A stretch of DNA of 64,000 nt, from NCBI GenBank assembly GCA_913056525.1, contig CAJXLO010000001.1, positions 43,189-107,188 of the forward strand, written 5' to 3'. The translations under genes and the position numbers were made by a program. Source of the DNA: an uncultured Psychroflexus sp. Its GTDB lineage: Bacteria > Bacteroidota > Bacteroidia > Flavobacteriales > Flavobacteriaceae. Shown here piece after piece: positions 27,041 through 34,631 of the stretch. The stretch's first letter is position 1. Each line of letters begins with the position of its first letter. Under the pieces are notes generated by a model that was not told the DNA's origin, ran no database searches, and saw only the letters and a list, made by a program, of their open reading frames with translations.

Positions 27041-28417
27041 ATGGAAGTCCAGGGAATTCTTCAGTCACAAGATGAGTATCTGAGTGGAGTCAATGCAAGA
27101 TCGATAAAGTATCGCATCAAAAAACTTAAAACGCTCAAAAGGACTATTGCATTACATGAAAATGAGATCATGCAGGCGCTTTACGATGATTTTTATAAGC
27201 CGAACTATGAAACCTTAGCAGCAGAACTTTTTACCGTTCATAAGGAGATCAAGTGTTTTATCGATAATCTGGGCGAATGGTCTTCACCGGAAAATGTAAC
27301 ACCTAGCCTACTGAACTTCCCGTCATCGGAAAAGATCTATCATGAAGCTTATGGGAAGGTGCTCATCATTTCACCGTGGAACTATCCTTTCCAATTGGCC
27401 ATCATGCCAATGATCGGTGCCTTTGCCAGTGGCAATGCGGTTGTGCTCAAACCTTCTGAGTTTACCGCTCATACCGCGAACATCATCGAGACGATATGTC
27501 ATACGGTTTTTGATCAACACGAGGTGGTTGTATGTAAGGGCGGCGTTGATACAAGTCAGCAGCTGCTTGAAGAAAAATGGGATCATATCTTTTTTACAGG
27601 AAGTACGGCTGTTGGAAAAATTGTGGCAAAAAAAGCAGCAGAACATTTAACGCCCACAACTTTAGAATTAGGCGGCAAGAACCCTTGTATCGTAGACGAA
27701 ACCGCTGATCTTAAATTAGCGGCCAAGCGTATTGCCTGGGGAAAATGGCTGAACGCCGGACAAACCTGTATTGCACCAGATACCGTTCTCGTTCAGGAGA
27801 ATGTTAAGGATGATCTTATAAAACATTTGAAAAGTTGGGTGAAAAAGTTCTATCCCGATACCTTAGAAAAAAATCATGACCTGACCGGCATTATCAATGA
27901 AAAGCATTTTAAGCGATTAGTGGAACTGAAAGAAGAAAATAAAGTATTATTCGGCGGTGATATCAATGAGGAGAAAAAAAAGATCGCACCCACGCTGATC
28001 GATGAACCAAGCATGGAAAGTACGATCATGCAACAAGAGATATTTGGACCTTTACTTCCTATCATCAGCTATGAGAATGATGAAGCACTAAAACGGTTGA
28101 CCGATCATTTTTATCAACCGCTCGCCTACTTCATCTTTACCCGGAATAAGAAAAAGGCCAAACAATGGATGCGGGAGAAACAATTCGGCGGTGGTGTGAT
28201 CAATGACAGTATCATTCATGTCATCAATGAAAAGCTTCCTTTTGGCGGCGTGGGCAACAGTGGCATGGGGCAATATCATGGTTATTATTCCTTTAAGACG
28301 TTTACCAGGGAAAAAGCCATTGTGGACCACAAGATCTGGTATGATCAGCCTTTCCGCTATCCGCCTTATAAGGGTAAATTAGGTTTGTTAAAAAAGCTTA
28401 AACGGTGGATCACCTAA
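27041..28417 (+). CDS. Aldehyde dehydrogenase family protein (class 3-like)
   Basis: A 458-residue NAD(P)+-dependent aldehyde dehydrogenase. The catalytic Cys lies in NAGQTCIAPD (about residue 244), the Glu in LELGGKNPCI (about 210), and the cofactor loop in FTGSTAVGK. The short length, the ISPWNYPFQLAIMP start of the cofactor domain and the C-terminal GVGNSGMGQYHGYYSFKTFT segment place it with class 3 / fatty aldehyde dehydrogenases rather than the longer betaine or succinate semialdehyde types. It oxidises aldehydes, perhaps medium- or long-chain, to acids. It stands alone between a divergent OMP gene and the accessory patch downstream. Confidence 0.92.
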   Translation: MEVQGILQSQDEYLSGVNARSIKYRIKKLKTLKRTIALHENEIMQALYDDFYKPNYETLAAELFTVHKEIKCFIDNLGEWSSPENVTPSLLNFPSSEKIYHEAYGKVLIISPWNYPFQLAIMPMIGAFASGNAVVLKPSEFTAHTANIIETICHTVFDQHEVVVCKGGVDTSQQLLEEKWDHIFFTGSTAVGKIVAKKAAEHLTPTTLELGGKNPCIVDETADLKLAAKRIAWGKWLNAGQTCIAPDTVLVQENVKDDLIKHLKSWVKKFYPDTLEKNHDLTGIINEKHFKRLVELKEENKVLFGGDINEEKKKIAPTLIDEPSMESTIMQQEIFGPLLPIISYENDEALKRLTDHFYQPLAYFIFTRNKKKAKQWMREKQFGGGVINDSIIHVINEKLPFGGVGNSGMGQYHGYYSFKTFTREKAIVDHKIWYDQPFRYPPYKGKLGLLKKLKRWIT

Positions 28418-28703
28418 AGATCTATTGAATGAAAGACCTAGAAAAAGTTATTCATGTAAGATCCTATATGTATAATGGATAAATTATCGTTTAATGATGA
28501 AGTTGCATTTATGACTTGAATCCAGCAATTGCTGTCTCCAGCAAATAGTTTTTTGTCAGATATGATCTTGAGAAGTGTATATATTTCACTCCATTCGCAT
28601 TTATTTCTTGATCGTGCCCCTAAGATATCTGCTATTAGCTACAAGTCCTCGCCTGTTCCTCTTGTGGGATTTTAGCTTTTATACCTTACGTGTGATCAAA
28701 AAA
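28418..28703. other. Non-coding stretch downstream of the aldehyde dehydrogenase
   Basis: 286 bp between two convergent genes. No supported reading frame or RNA gene was seen. A 12-bp perfect palindrome (CAGCAATTGCTG) occurs at 28523. It may be the junction of the AT-rich accessory patch with the older chromosome. Confidence 0.4.
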
Positions 28704-29468
28704 TCATTTCTTAAAAATGTTATGATAGTGATAATCTAAAAATCCTTTCTTTGGTAAGAATTTATCGGGCAAATCGATTTTTTGATTTTCAAATTTGAAA
28801 AAAAAATCTTGTACTGCTTTTTCCTTTTCAAAATCATATAAGATGCTTGAAACCCTAATATTAAATTCAGGTGTAATAGTAATAAAACCTCTATCAAAAG
28901 CTTTATCGTGAATGGAATTTAAACAAAGCCCATTTCTTGGGTTTAATCTCTCTTCTGCATTCCTTGACCAGGGAATTATATGACTTGCAACTAAAAAATC
29001 AGGAATAGATAAGCCTGTTATACAACACTTAGAATAGTAAGAAGAAAGAACTGTTGACCTAAAAAAACTTTGATTAACTCTTTGTTTAACAATTGTTTCT
29101 CTTTCAGTACCTTCTTTAATATCTTTAATTTCAATCTCAGAAACTTCTTCTACCAGTCGATTAGAAAATTTTGCAATTAATTGCTCACTTTCAAAAGCAA
29201 GTTTTTCCCAATTTCCGTTAAATTCTTTCCAAACATCTTCTTCTAATTTACTGCCGTGAGCTAAACCAACAATGCCTTGCTTTTTCAATTCAGGATCAAG
29301 TCTACCAAAATTCCCGACCTTCATATTTAACGCAGAAGGACTTCTACCAATGATATTGGCATATTTGATTATTTTGGGGTGTGATTTACTACTGTTCTTA
29401 AATGGAATTTTGCAGTAAACATTGAAGGCGATTATCGTTTCTTCCCTTGTCCAATTATTCTTGGTCAT
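28704..29468 (-). CDS. HNH endonuclease (restriction-like)
   Basis: A 254-residue protein with a C-terminal HNH nuclease domain. The visible core is CCITGLSIPDFLVASHIIPW, followed by NPRNGLCLNSIHDKAFDRG, giving the His-Asn-His metal-binding and catalytic residues typical of the HNH_2/COG3440-type endonucleases. The N-terminal 90 residues (WTREETIIAFNVYCKIPF, SPSALNMKVGNFGRLDP) form a helical, possibly DNA-binding domain seen in related predicted restriction enzymes. Codon use is strongly A/T-biased compared with flanking genes, suggesting recent acquisition. A small gene overlaps its start by 14 nt. No methyltransferase is present, so it may act alone, for instance on modified phage DNA. That is inference. 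Confidence 0.85.
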   Translation of the reverse strand: MTKNNWTREETIIAFNVYCKIPFKNSSKSHPKIIKYANIIGRSPSALNMKVGNFGRLDPELKKQGIVGLAHGSKLEEDVWKEFNGNWEKLAFESEQLIAKFSNRLVEEVSEIEIKDIKEGTERETIVKQRVNQSFFRSTVLSSYYSKCCITGLSIPDFLVASHIIPWSRNAEERLNPRNGLCLNSIHDKAFDRGFITITPEFNIRVSSILYDFEKEKAVQDFFFKFENQKIDLPDKFLPKKGFLDYHYHNIFKK

Positions 29469-29676
29469 TTTCTATATCTATTACTTTTAAGCTTGATACT
29501 GAATAATCAGATATTACATCATTTAAAAGTTTTTTTGTAATATCAGAACTACCAACAAGTATTGTTCTAAATATTTCCATTCTATCATCTGCAGTAAGTT
29601 CATTAATTTTTTCATCATCCCTAAAAAACTGCATAAAACCTTCTCTATTTACCTTATCGTAATCGTAATTCGCCAT
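29455..29676 (-). CDS. Small hypothetical protein coupled to the HNH endonuclease
   Basis: A 73-residue acidic protein beginning ANYDYDKVNREGFMQFF and ending VIDIENDQE. The ORF track extends it to 111 residues, but the upstream 38 residues are Lys/Leu-rich, unlike the rest, so the internal ATG at 29676 is the likelier start. It overlaps the endonuclease start by 14 nt and is therefore probably co-translated. I do not recognise a family. A role as specificity factor, immunity or regulator of the nuclease is conceivable but unsupported. Confidence 0.5.
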   Translation of the reverse strand: MANYDYDKVNREGFMQFFRDDEKINELTADDRMEIFRTILVGSSDITKKLLNDVISDYSVSSLKVIDIENDQE

Positions 29677-30192
29677 TTTTGGAGTATTTTGAGTTATCGG
29701 TTGTGCAATTAATATAAATAGAATCCGGCTTTGCCATTTCAGAAGTTTCTTCAAAATTAATTTTAAATGTTTTTCCGCAAACTTCCTCAAGTTATATTTT
29801 TTCTTTTAGCTTCATCTATTTTACTTTCTAACTTTAACGCAAGTTACTAATTCCTGCTCTATCTTCATATGTCAAGATAGAAGAACTTGCCAACCTTTTT
29901 TTAACAACTAGTCATCTATCAATTAGTCTCTTTTTTTCATGTCGTTTGATTTTGTTTTAAAAAAATAATTTCATATTTCATATGACAGTTATACCATTTC
30001 GTTCTTTGTTGGTCTCATTGTATTATTGGTTCAGTTATATTAAAGGCAACCCGAACCTCAAAATAAATATACACCTATGAAGTAAAATTTAAATAAATAA
30101 CGGGATGTTCTTGTTTTTCATATCAGCTTAAGATGAACTTATTAAAACAATGAGCAAGCTGTTCATAGGTCAGGTGATGTAACGGATAAATG
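29677..30192. other. AT-rich non-coding or decayed stretch of the accessory patch
   Basis: About 515 bp with no supported gene. A 7-bp stem (CTATCTT / AAGATAG) lies at 29859-29880. The sequence is AT-rich with homopolymer T and A runs and looks like degraded accessory DNA between the endonuclease pair and the 5-oxoprolinase operon. Confidence 0.4.
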
Positions 30193-30351
30193 TTAATAGC
30201 GCTTGTCATGATGAACACCTATGATCTTCTCCAAAACATTAAAGATCGCCCCCAGAACGAAACCGGTCACAAAGAAGAACTGAGGCTTGGATCATCCATG
30301 AGCTAAGGCTGACTTAAAAAAGTTCCAGTAAATAGCCTGATGATTACTTCG
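30193..30351 (-). pseudogene. Possible decayed membrane-protein fragment downstream of pxpC
   Basis: Directly after the pxpC stop and in the same frame the minus strand reads about 20 codons ending AIYWNFFKSALAHG, then a TGA, then SKPQFFFVTGFVLGAIFNVLEKIIG and a TAA. The two halves look like one continuous hydrophobic C-terminus if the TGA replaced a TGG (Trp). No start codon is visible. The hydrophobic pattern suggests a transporter remnant; pxp operons often carry a transporter gene. Confidence is low because the fragment is short. Confidence 0.3.
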
Positions 30352-31206
30352 CTAGGTTACTAGCTCAAATCGGATCGGGCTACCGGCTTGCTTTTGCGCT
30401 AATCGGTTCAGGTCTTCTTCCATTATCTGTAAAACCCTGGGATAGCCGCCTGTGGTTTGAGCGTCCTTCATCAAGACCATAAGGTCGCCGGCGTGGTTTA
30501 ACTGGACCGTTCCCGGAAATACCGGAGCGGTCAATATATCGTCCAGTTCATGGTGAATGCGGTCTTTTAACTGGAATCCCATACGGGTCATATTACCGGA
30601 CAACTGCCATTCGTTATGGAGTAATTGGTATTGTGCATCGGCGGACAGCTTATTAAACTCAGGTCCTTTGAACACGCTGATATAGTTACTTGTATAACCG
30701 TTCGTATCGATCCTGATATTGGAATGCGATCTATCAAGAGTAGTGATCGCGCTCTGATCGATCGGAAAGTGCATGCCTTTCTCAAGTCGTTGATGATGCG
30801 TGATCGATGAATGGAAAGCGCGACTGCCAGCGATCAGCGCTGTATCGATATCACCCAGGAAGGCAACATAGGCAAAATTCCCCTGAACGACCTGTTCAAT
30901 GTGCAGTTCATCTTCCTCATCCAGCCTTATCACCTTATTGATAGCTACCTTCTCACGATTCAAATATACATTTGCATCCAGAGCAGTTATAGCGATCCGC
31001 ATTGGCTGATAGAAACGTAGTCGAGGCCCGAAACAAAAAACTTCCAAACATGTGTCGTCAGGCGTATTGCCCAGAAGTAGATTGGCCATTCCCATCAGGT
31101 AGGTGTCCATCGCGCCGCTTTGCGGAATACCGGCTCCGGCCATCAGCTGTCTGCCTTTATCTTGTAAAGTATCATAAGTGCCGGATCTGATTACGCTAAA
31201 GCTCAT
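30352..31206 (-). CDS. pxpC: 5-oxoprolinase subunit PxpC (biotin-dependent carboxyltransferase-like)
   Basis: A 284-residue KipA/PxpC-family protein. The start VIRSGTYDTLQDKGR, the GIPQSGAMD motif and the C-terminal MVLMKDAQTTGGYPRVLQI stretch are diagnostic. With PxpA and PxpB it forms the ATP-dependent bacterial 5-oxoprolinase that opens 5-oxoproline to glutamate, a housekeeping repair of cyclised glutamine/glutamate. It overlaps pxpB by 4 nt (ATGA) and is the last intact gene of the operon. Length is normal. Confidence 0.94.
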   Translation of the reverse strand: MSFSVIRSGTYDTLQDKGRQLMAGAGIPQSGAMDTYLMGMANLLLGNTPDDTCLEVFCFGPRLRFYQPMRIAITALDANVYLNREKVAINKVIRLDEEDELHIEQVVQGNFAYVAFLGDIDTALIAGSRAFHSSITHHQRLEKGMHFPIDQSAITTLDRSHSNIRIDTNGYTSNYISVFKGPEFNKLSADAQYQLLHNEWQLSGNMTRMGFQLKDRIHHELDDILTAPVFPGTVQLNHAGDLMVLMKDAQTTGGYPRVLQIMEEDLNRLAQKQAGSPIRFELVT

Positions 31207-31946
31207 ACGTTCTCTTTTAGGTTGATCTTCTTTTCCTGATACAGGATGGCACGATGTTCTTCCCGGGATATGGGGTAGAATTCCACCAGGTCGCCTGCTT
31301 TCAGTAAAACATCGTCATTTTCCTTGAAGTCGATCAGGTCGATGGGCGAATTCCCGATGATCTGCCAACCACCTGGCGATCGTACAGGGTAAAGACCCGT
31401 TTGATCCCCAGCGATTCCTACATCACCTTTTTGGACCCGCTTGCGCGCCTGCTTTTTACGAGGTGTGCTGATCTTTTTGCTCATTCCGCCCAAATATGGA
31501 AAACCAGGAAGAAAACCGATAAAATAGACCCGATAGATCGGCTGCTGATGGATGCGGACTACTTCCTCTTTGGATATTACATTATGCGAAGCGACGAATT
31601 GGATGTCCCTGGCAAATCCCTGTTCGTAACAAACAGGAATACGAAATTTTGAGGTTCTGGCCAGATGGTCCTGATCGCTCTGTTCTGCTTGGTATCGTTC
31701 TATGGTCCTTTTTAGACGGTCTAATTCTTCATTGAATGAACGGGGTTTGTTCAAGTAATGAACACAAATTTCCGCATAAGTATTAAAAACCTGATGTGGT
31801 ATATCTTTAAGCTGTTCATCTATCGCTGCTTTTAGACCGATGATGAAGTTCAGCAACGCTTCATCGATGATCTGGGGAAATTGGACCAGCAGTACCTTTT
31901 CATCCAGCTTCCGGACCTGAATATCGAACTTAGTTTCCTTGTTCAT
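31203..31946 (-). CDS. pxpB: 5-oxoprolinase subunit PxpB
   Basis: A 247-residue KipI/PxpB-family protein. The signature FIGFLPGFPYLGG, a basic loop (PRKKQARKRVQKGDVGIAG) and YPVRSPGGWQIIGNSP are all present. It is thought to supply the kinase-like part of the 5-oxoprolinase complex together with PxpC. The ORF track starts at a TTG (31952); the ATG at 31946 (MNKETKFDIQ) is preferred and overlaps the end of pxpA by 17 nt. Gene order pxpA-pxpB-pxpC is the common one. Confidence 0.94.
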   Translation of the reverse strand: MNKETKFDIQVRKLDEKVLLVQFPQIIDEALLNFIIGLKAAIDEQLKDIPHQVFNTYAEICVHYLNKPRSFNEELDRLKRTIERYQAEQSDQDHLARTSKFRIPVCYEQGFARDIQFVASHNVISKEEVVRIHQQPIYRVYFIGFLPGFPYLGGMSKKISTPRKKQARKRVQKGDVGIAGDQTGLYPVRSPGGWQIIGNSPIDLIDFKENDDVLLKAGDLVEFYPISREEHRAILYQEKKINLKENV

Positions 31947-32655
31947 GATCAAATACGAATTTCAAATTTTCCACTACATGATCGGAATCACTATGAACGC
32001 ACAAAGTATCGGATCGGATATCGATGGGCTTACCGTTCACACTTTTAATCGGTTCACCCTTTGCTGATCGGAGCAATCTATCTTTAAAGGCATACTTATC
32101 AGTAAGCATTGCATTCGGCCGGTCTCTACTGACTAAAGAACCATCATCATTGTAATTCCTATCGGCAAAAGCTTCAATAAGATAGGGAAAGTTCCGGTTC
32201 TTAGCTTCTAAATGAACAGCAGAACCACCAGCGACCAGGATCTTCCTGGGGTCAGTGAATATCTGTTCCAGTAGGTTCAACCAGGCATTAGCTAATTCAC
32301 GATCATGGAAAAGGTCGTTATAGAACTTCCCGTGTGGTTTGATGTGTTCCAGCAACGCCTCATTTTGCTGACATCGATCGATCATCAACTGGATCTGTGC
32401 GGCGAGCGATTCCATTAGTTTCTCCTGGGAAACCTGAAGTGCGGACCGGCCAAAGTTCTCTCTGTCCGGATAGGAAGGATGCGCACCTATCTTTACCTGA
32501 TGACGTAAGGCTGAACTTATCGTCCTATCGATACTTTCCCGGTCGCCATAATGTCCGCCACAGGCAATGCTACATCTTGTCAGGTAAGGCATGAGCGCTT
32601 TATCGTTTGGGCTACCTTCGCCCAGATCAGCATTTAAAGCGAATTGTACGATCAT
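31930..32655 (-). CDS. pxpA: 5-oxoprolinase subunit PxpA (LamB/YcsF family)
   Basis: A 241-residue LamB/YcsF-family protein, the hydrolase-like subunit of 5-oxoprolinase. The N-terminal ALNADLGEGSPNDKALMPYLTRCSIACGGHYGD and GAHPSYPDRENFGR segments contain the conserved Asp and His residues expected to bind metal. The ORF track starts at a TTG; the ATG at 32655 gives the family N-terminus MIVQFALNADLGEG. A minus-strand TATATTTG lies 17 nt upstream and is the likely -7 element of the operon, back to back with the promoter of the next gene. Confidence 0.94.
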   Translation of the reverse strand: MIVQFALNADLGEGSPNDKALMPYLTRCSIACGGHYGDRESIDRTISSALRHQVKIGAHPSYPDRENFGRSALQVSQEKLMESLAAQIQLMIDRCQQNEALLEHIKPHGKFYNDLFHDRELANAWLNLLEQIFTDPRKILVAGGSAVHLEAKNRNFPYLIEAFADRNYNDDGSLVSRDRPNAMLTDKYAFKDRLLRSAKGEPIKSVNGKPIDIRSDTLCVHSDSDHVVENLKFVFDHEQGN

Positions 32656-32672
32656 TTCAAGCAAGTAAATTA

Positions 32673-32680
32673 CAAATATA
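32673..32680 (-). promoter_or_regulatory. -7 element of the pxpABC operon
   Basis: Minus-strand TATATTTG, 17 nt before the pxpA ATG. No good -33 TTG was found at the usual distance. Confidence 0.45.
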
Positions 32681-32700
32681 AGGAAGTTGTCAGTTTATCG

Positions 32701-32732
32701 TTTGACTGTTAGTGGTTATATTCTTATATTTG
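32701..32732 (+). promoter_or_regulatory. Promoter of the small NqrM-like gene
   Basis: TTTG at 32701-32704, a 20-nt spacer, TATATTTG at 32725-32732: the full Bacteroidota consensus. Only 4 nt separate the -7 element from the ATG at 32737, so the mRNA would have almost no leader. Confidence 0.65.
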
Positions 32733-32736
32733 TAGT

Positions 32737-32934
32737 ATGGAATTATTTATCATAACTTTCGTATTATTAGCATTAGGATTTGCGGGAATCGCTATTAAGA
32801 TATGGGGAAAGAAGGACGGCAAGTTCGCTGGAACCTGCGCTAGTCAAAGTCCACATCTTAATAAGAGCGGTGAAGCCTGTAATTTTTGCGGTAAGATGCC
32901 GGACGAACAGGATTGCAAGTCCGAAAAAGCTTAA
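32737..32934 (+). CDS. Small membrane protein with four cysteines (NqrM-like)
   Basis: A 65-residue protein: one N-terminal membrane helix (ELFIITFVLLALGFAGIAI), a basic stretch (KIWGKKDGKF), then a soluble tail with four Cys (GTCASQ, ACNFCGK, DCK). The layout, hydrophobic helix plus G-x-C and C-x2-C, resembles NqrM, the small protein needed to mature the Na+-translocating NADH:quinone reductase by handling iron. The spacing differs, so this is a resemblance only; databases tend to call such proteins 'membrane or secreted protein'. No nqr gene is in the window. It is followed by a glycosyltransferase after 18 nt. Confidence 0.6.
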   Translation: MELFIITFVLLALGFAGIAIKIWGKKDGKFAGTCASQSPHLNKSGEACNFCGKMPDEQDCKSEKA

Positions 32935-32952
32935 TCCCTAAAATCATACACT

Positions 32953-34035
32953 TTGCTGTTCATCGCCATTTTAACAGGTCTGTTCCTTGGCGTGACACTA
33001 TTGTTCTTATCTATTTTTCAATTTGGCGTAAGCGGATCTCGCTGCATTTCATCTGAGCAACCGCCGGTTTCAGTAATAATAGCTGTAAAGAACGAGGCCG
33101 AACATCTAAGCAAAGTTTTACAACGCGTTATAAATCAGAACTATCCGAACTATGAGGTCATTATCATCAATGATCATTCTACAGATGATACTTTAGCTAT
33201 CGCAAAGGAGTTTGAGCGATCGCATGACCATGTACGAGTATTGGAAAATGATGGAAATGGAAAGAAATTGGCGATCAAGACCGGTATCTATCAAGCGAAA
33301 AACGAACTTTTACTTTTTACCGATGCCGATTGTCAACCAGTTTCTCATCATTGGATATGGGAAATGACCCGATGTTTTGATCAAAACACTTCCATCGTGC
33401 TGGGCTATTCGCCTCACAAGTTCAAAAAACGACCAGAAAACATCTTACAACAATATGAAACCCTGCTCACGGCTTGTCTGTATATTACAGCCGCTCGTTT
33501 TTTTAGCCCATATATGGCAGTAGGCAGGAATTTAGCTTACAGACGATCGTTGTTCATGGCATCTGACCAATTTGAATCTCATCTTAACCTCTTATCTGGC
33601 GATGATGATCTTTTTATCCAGCAAATGGGCACGAGGAACAATACAAAGGTTTGCTTATCACCGCGTTCCTTCGTAATATCAGAACCTACTAATGGATTAC
33701 AGAACCTTTTCAAACAAAAAAGGAGGCATATTTCCACCGCCGGCAGCTATCAAAAGGAACATCAATTCTTGTTAGCTTTGTTCCATATTGCCAGGTTTGG
33801 AACATTATCAGGCTTTCTCGCCCTGATGATATTCGGCGGTCATCCGGTACAAGCATTCATCGGTTTGCTGATCTACTTTATCTTATTACAGCTTGCTTAC
33901 ATCGTTCCGGCCAGAAGACTGGCTGCACGTAAGGTAAATTGGTACGTTCCGGTCCTTGAGATCCTCCTTATGATCTTCCAGTTGGTTCTCACGATCGATG
34001 GTCTGGTAAACAAGAAAAATATCGGCTGGAAATGA
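32953..34035 (+). CDS. Membrane glycosyltransferase, family 2
   Basis: A 360-residue GT2 enzyme. An N-terminal membrane helix precedes the GT-A domain with VSVIIAVKNEAEHL, INDHSTDDT and the metal-binding FTDADCQP. A later SGDDDLFIQQMG and QKRRHISTAGSY match the acceptor/QxxRW-like region of processive-type enzymes. Two to three C-terminal helices follow. It adds a sugar from a nucleotide-sugar to an unknown membrane-associated acceptor. The start is a TTG (32953); no ATG lies close by that keeps the N-terminal helix. It is likely in one unit with the small Cys-rich protein upstream. Confidence 0.85.
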   Translation: MLFIAILTGLFLGVTLLFLSIFQFGVSGSRCISSEQPPVSVIIAVKNEAEHLSKVLQRVINQNYPNYEVIIINDHSTDDTLAIAKEFERSHDHVRVLENDGNGKKLAIKTGIYQAKNELLLFTDADCQPVSHHWIWEMTRCFDQNTSIVLGYSPHKFKKRPENILQQYETLLTACLYITAARFFSPYMAVGRNLAYRRSLFMASDQFESHLNLLSGDDDLFIQQMGTRNNTKVCLSPRSFVISEPTNGLQNLFKQKRRHISTAGSYQKEHQFLLALFHIARFGTLSGFLALMIFGGHPVQAFIGLLIYFILLQLAYIVPARRLAARKVNWYVPVLEILLMIFQLVLTIDGLVNKKNIGWK

Positions 34036-34085
34036 TATTCACTTGTTCAAATCCCGAATTAAGTCGATATTTGAACTTTTGATAT

Positions 34086-34631
34086 ATGGAAACAAAAAAA
34101 GCTTATGATCGGGAAGCGGCCAAGTGCAAGTCGCTGTTCAGTAAGAAGTTGAAAGATTACGGATGTGCCTGGCGCGTGTTGCGTTCCGCTTCTTTCACAG
34201 ACCAACTATATATCAAAGCGCAACGATTACGGACCATACAGACGCAAAAAGATCAAAAAGTGAAGGATTCGCAGGAAGATGAGTTCATGGGATTGGTCAA
34301 TTATTCGATCATGGCCCTGGTCCAGTTAAAATTAGGTATGGTCGATAAGCCTGACCTAAGCTCTGAAGAAGCTGAGGCTTATTACGATGATCAGCTTAAA
34401 GCCGCCAGAACCTTAATGTTGCAAAAGAACCACGATTATGGCGAGGCTTGGCGCGATATGCGTATCAGCTCGCTGACCGATCTGATCTTTCAAAAATTAT
34501 TACGCATAAGGTCTATAGAGAACAATCAGGGAAAGACCCTGATCAGTGAAGGTATTAAGGCTAATTTTCAGGATATTATCAATTATGCTTTATTTGCCTT
34601 AATTTTGAGGAACGAAAATCATGATGCATGA
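34086..34631 (+). CDS. DUF1599 family protein with internal tandem duplication
   Basis: A 181-residue protein made of two copies of the same unit. Copy one has KDYGCAWRVLRSASFTDQLY and FMGLVNYSIMALVQL. Copy two has HDYGEAWRDMRISSLTDLIF and FQDIINYALFALIL. DUF1599 has been described as a nucleotide-modification-associated domain, but no activity is established to my knowledge. No membrane helix or signal peptide is visible. It overlaps the downstream DoxX-like gene (ATGA), and this pair plus tpiA is commonly conserved in flavobacteria. Confidence 0.85.
   Translation: METKKAYDREAAKCKSLFSKKLKDYGCAWRVLRSASFTDQLYIKAQRLRTIQTQKDQKVKDSQEDEFMGLVNYSIMALVQLKLGMVDKPDLSSEEAEAYYDDQLKAARTLMLQKNHDYGEAWRDMRISSLTDLIFQKLLRIRSIENNQGKTLISEGIKANFQDIINYALFALILRNENHDA

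Noticed and set aside
29677-29790. N-terminal 38-residue extension of the small gene next to the HNH endonuclease
   Set aside because: The Lys/Leu-rich extension differs sharply in composition from the rest and an internal ATG gives a more natural start.
30285-30293. TGA in the pxpC-downstream fragment as a recoded Trp or selenocysteine codon
   Set aside because: There is no start codon, no SECIS-like element and no sign of UGA recoding in other genes of the window; decay explains it more simply.
34086-34631. DUF1599 tandem duplication as a recent, novel event
   Set aside because: The two halves are already well diverged and the double-domain form appears typical of the family, so it is noted as a feature rather than a finding.
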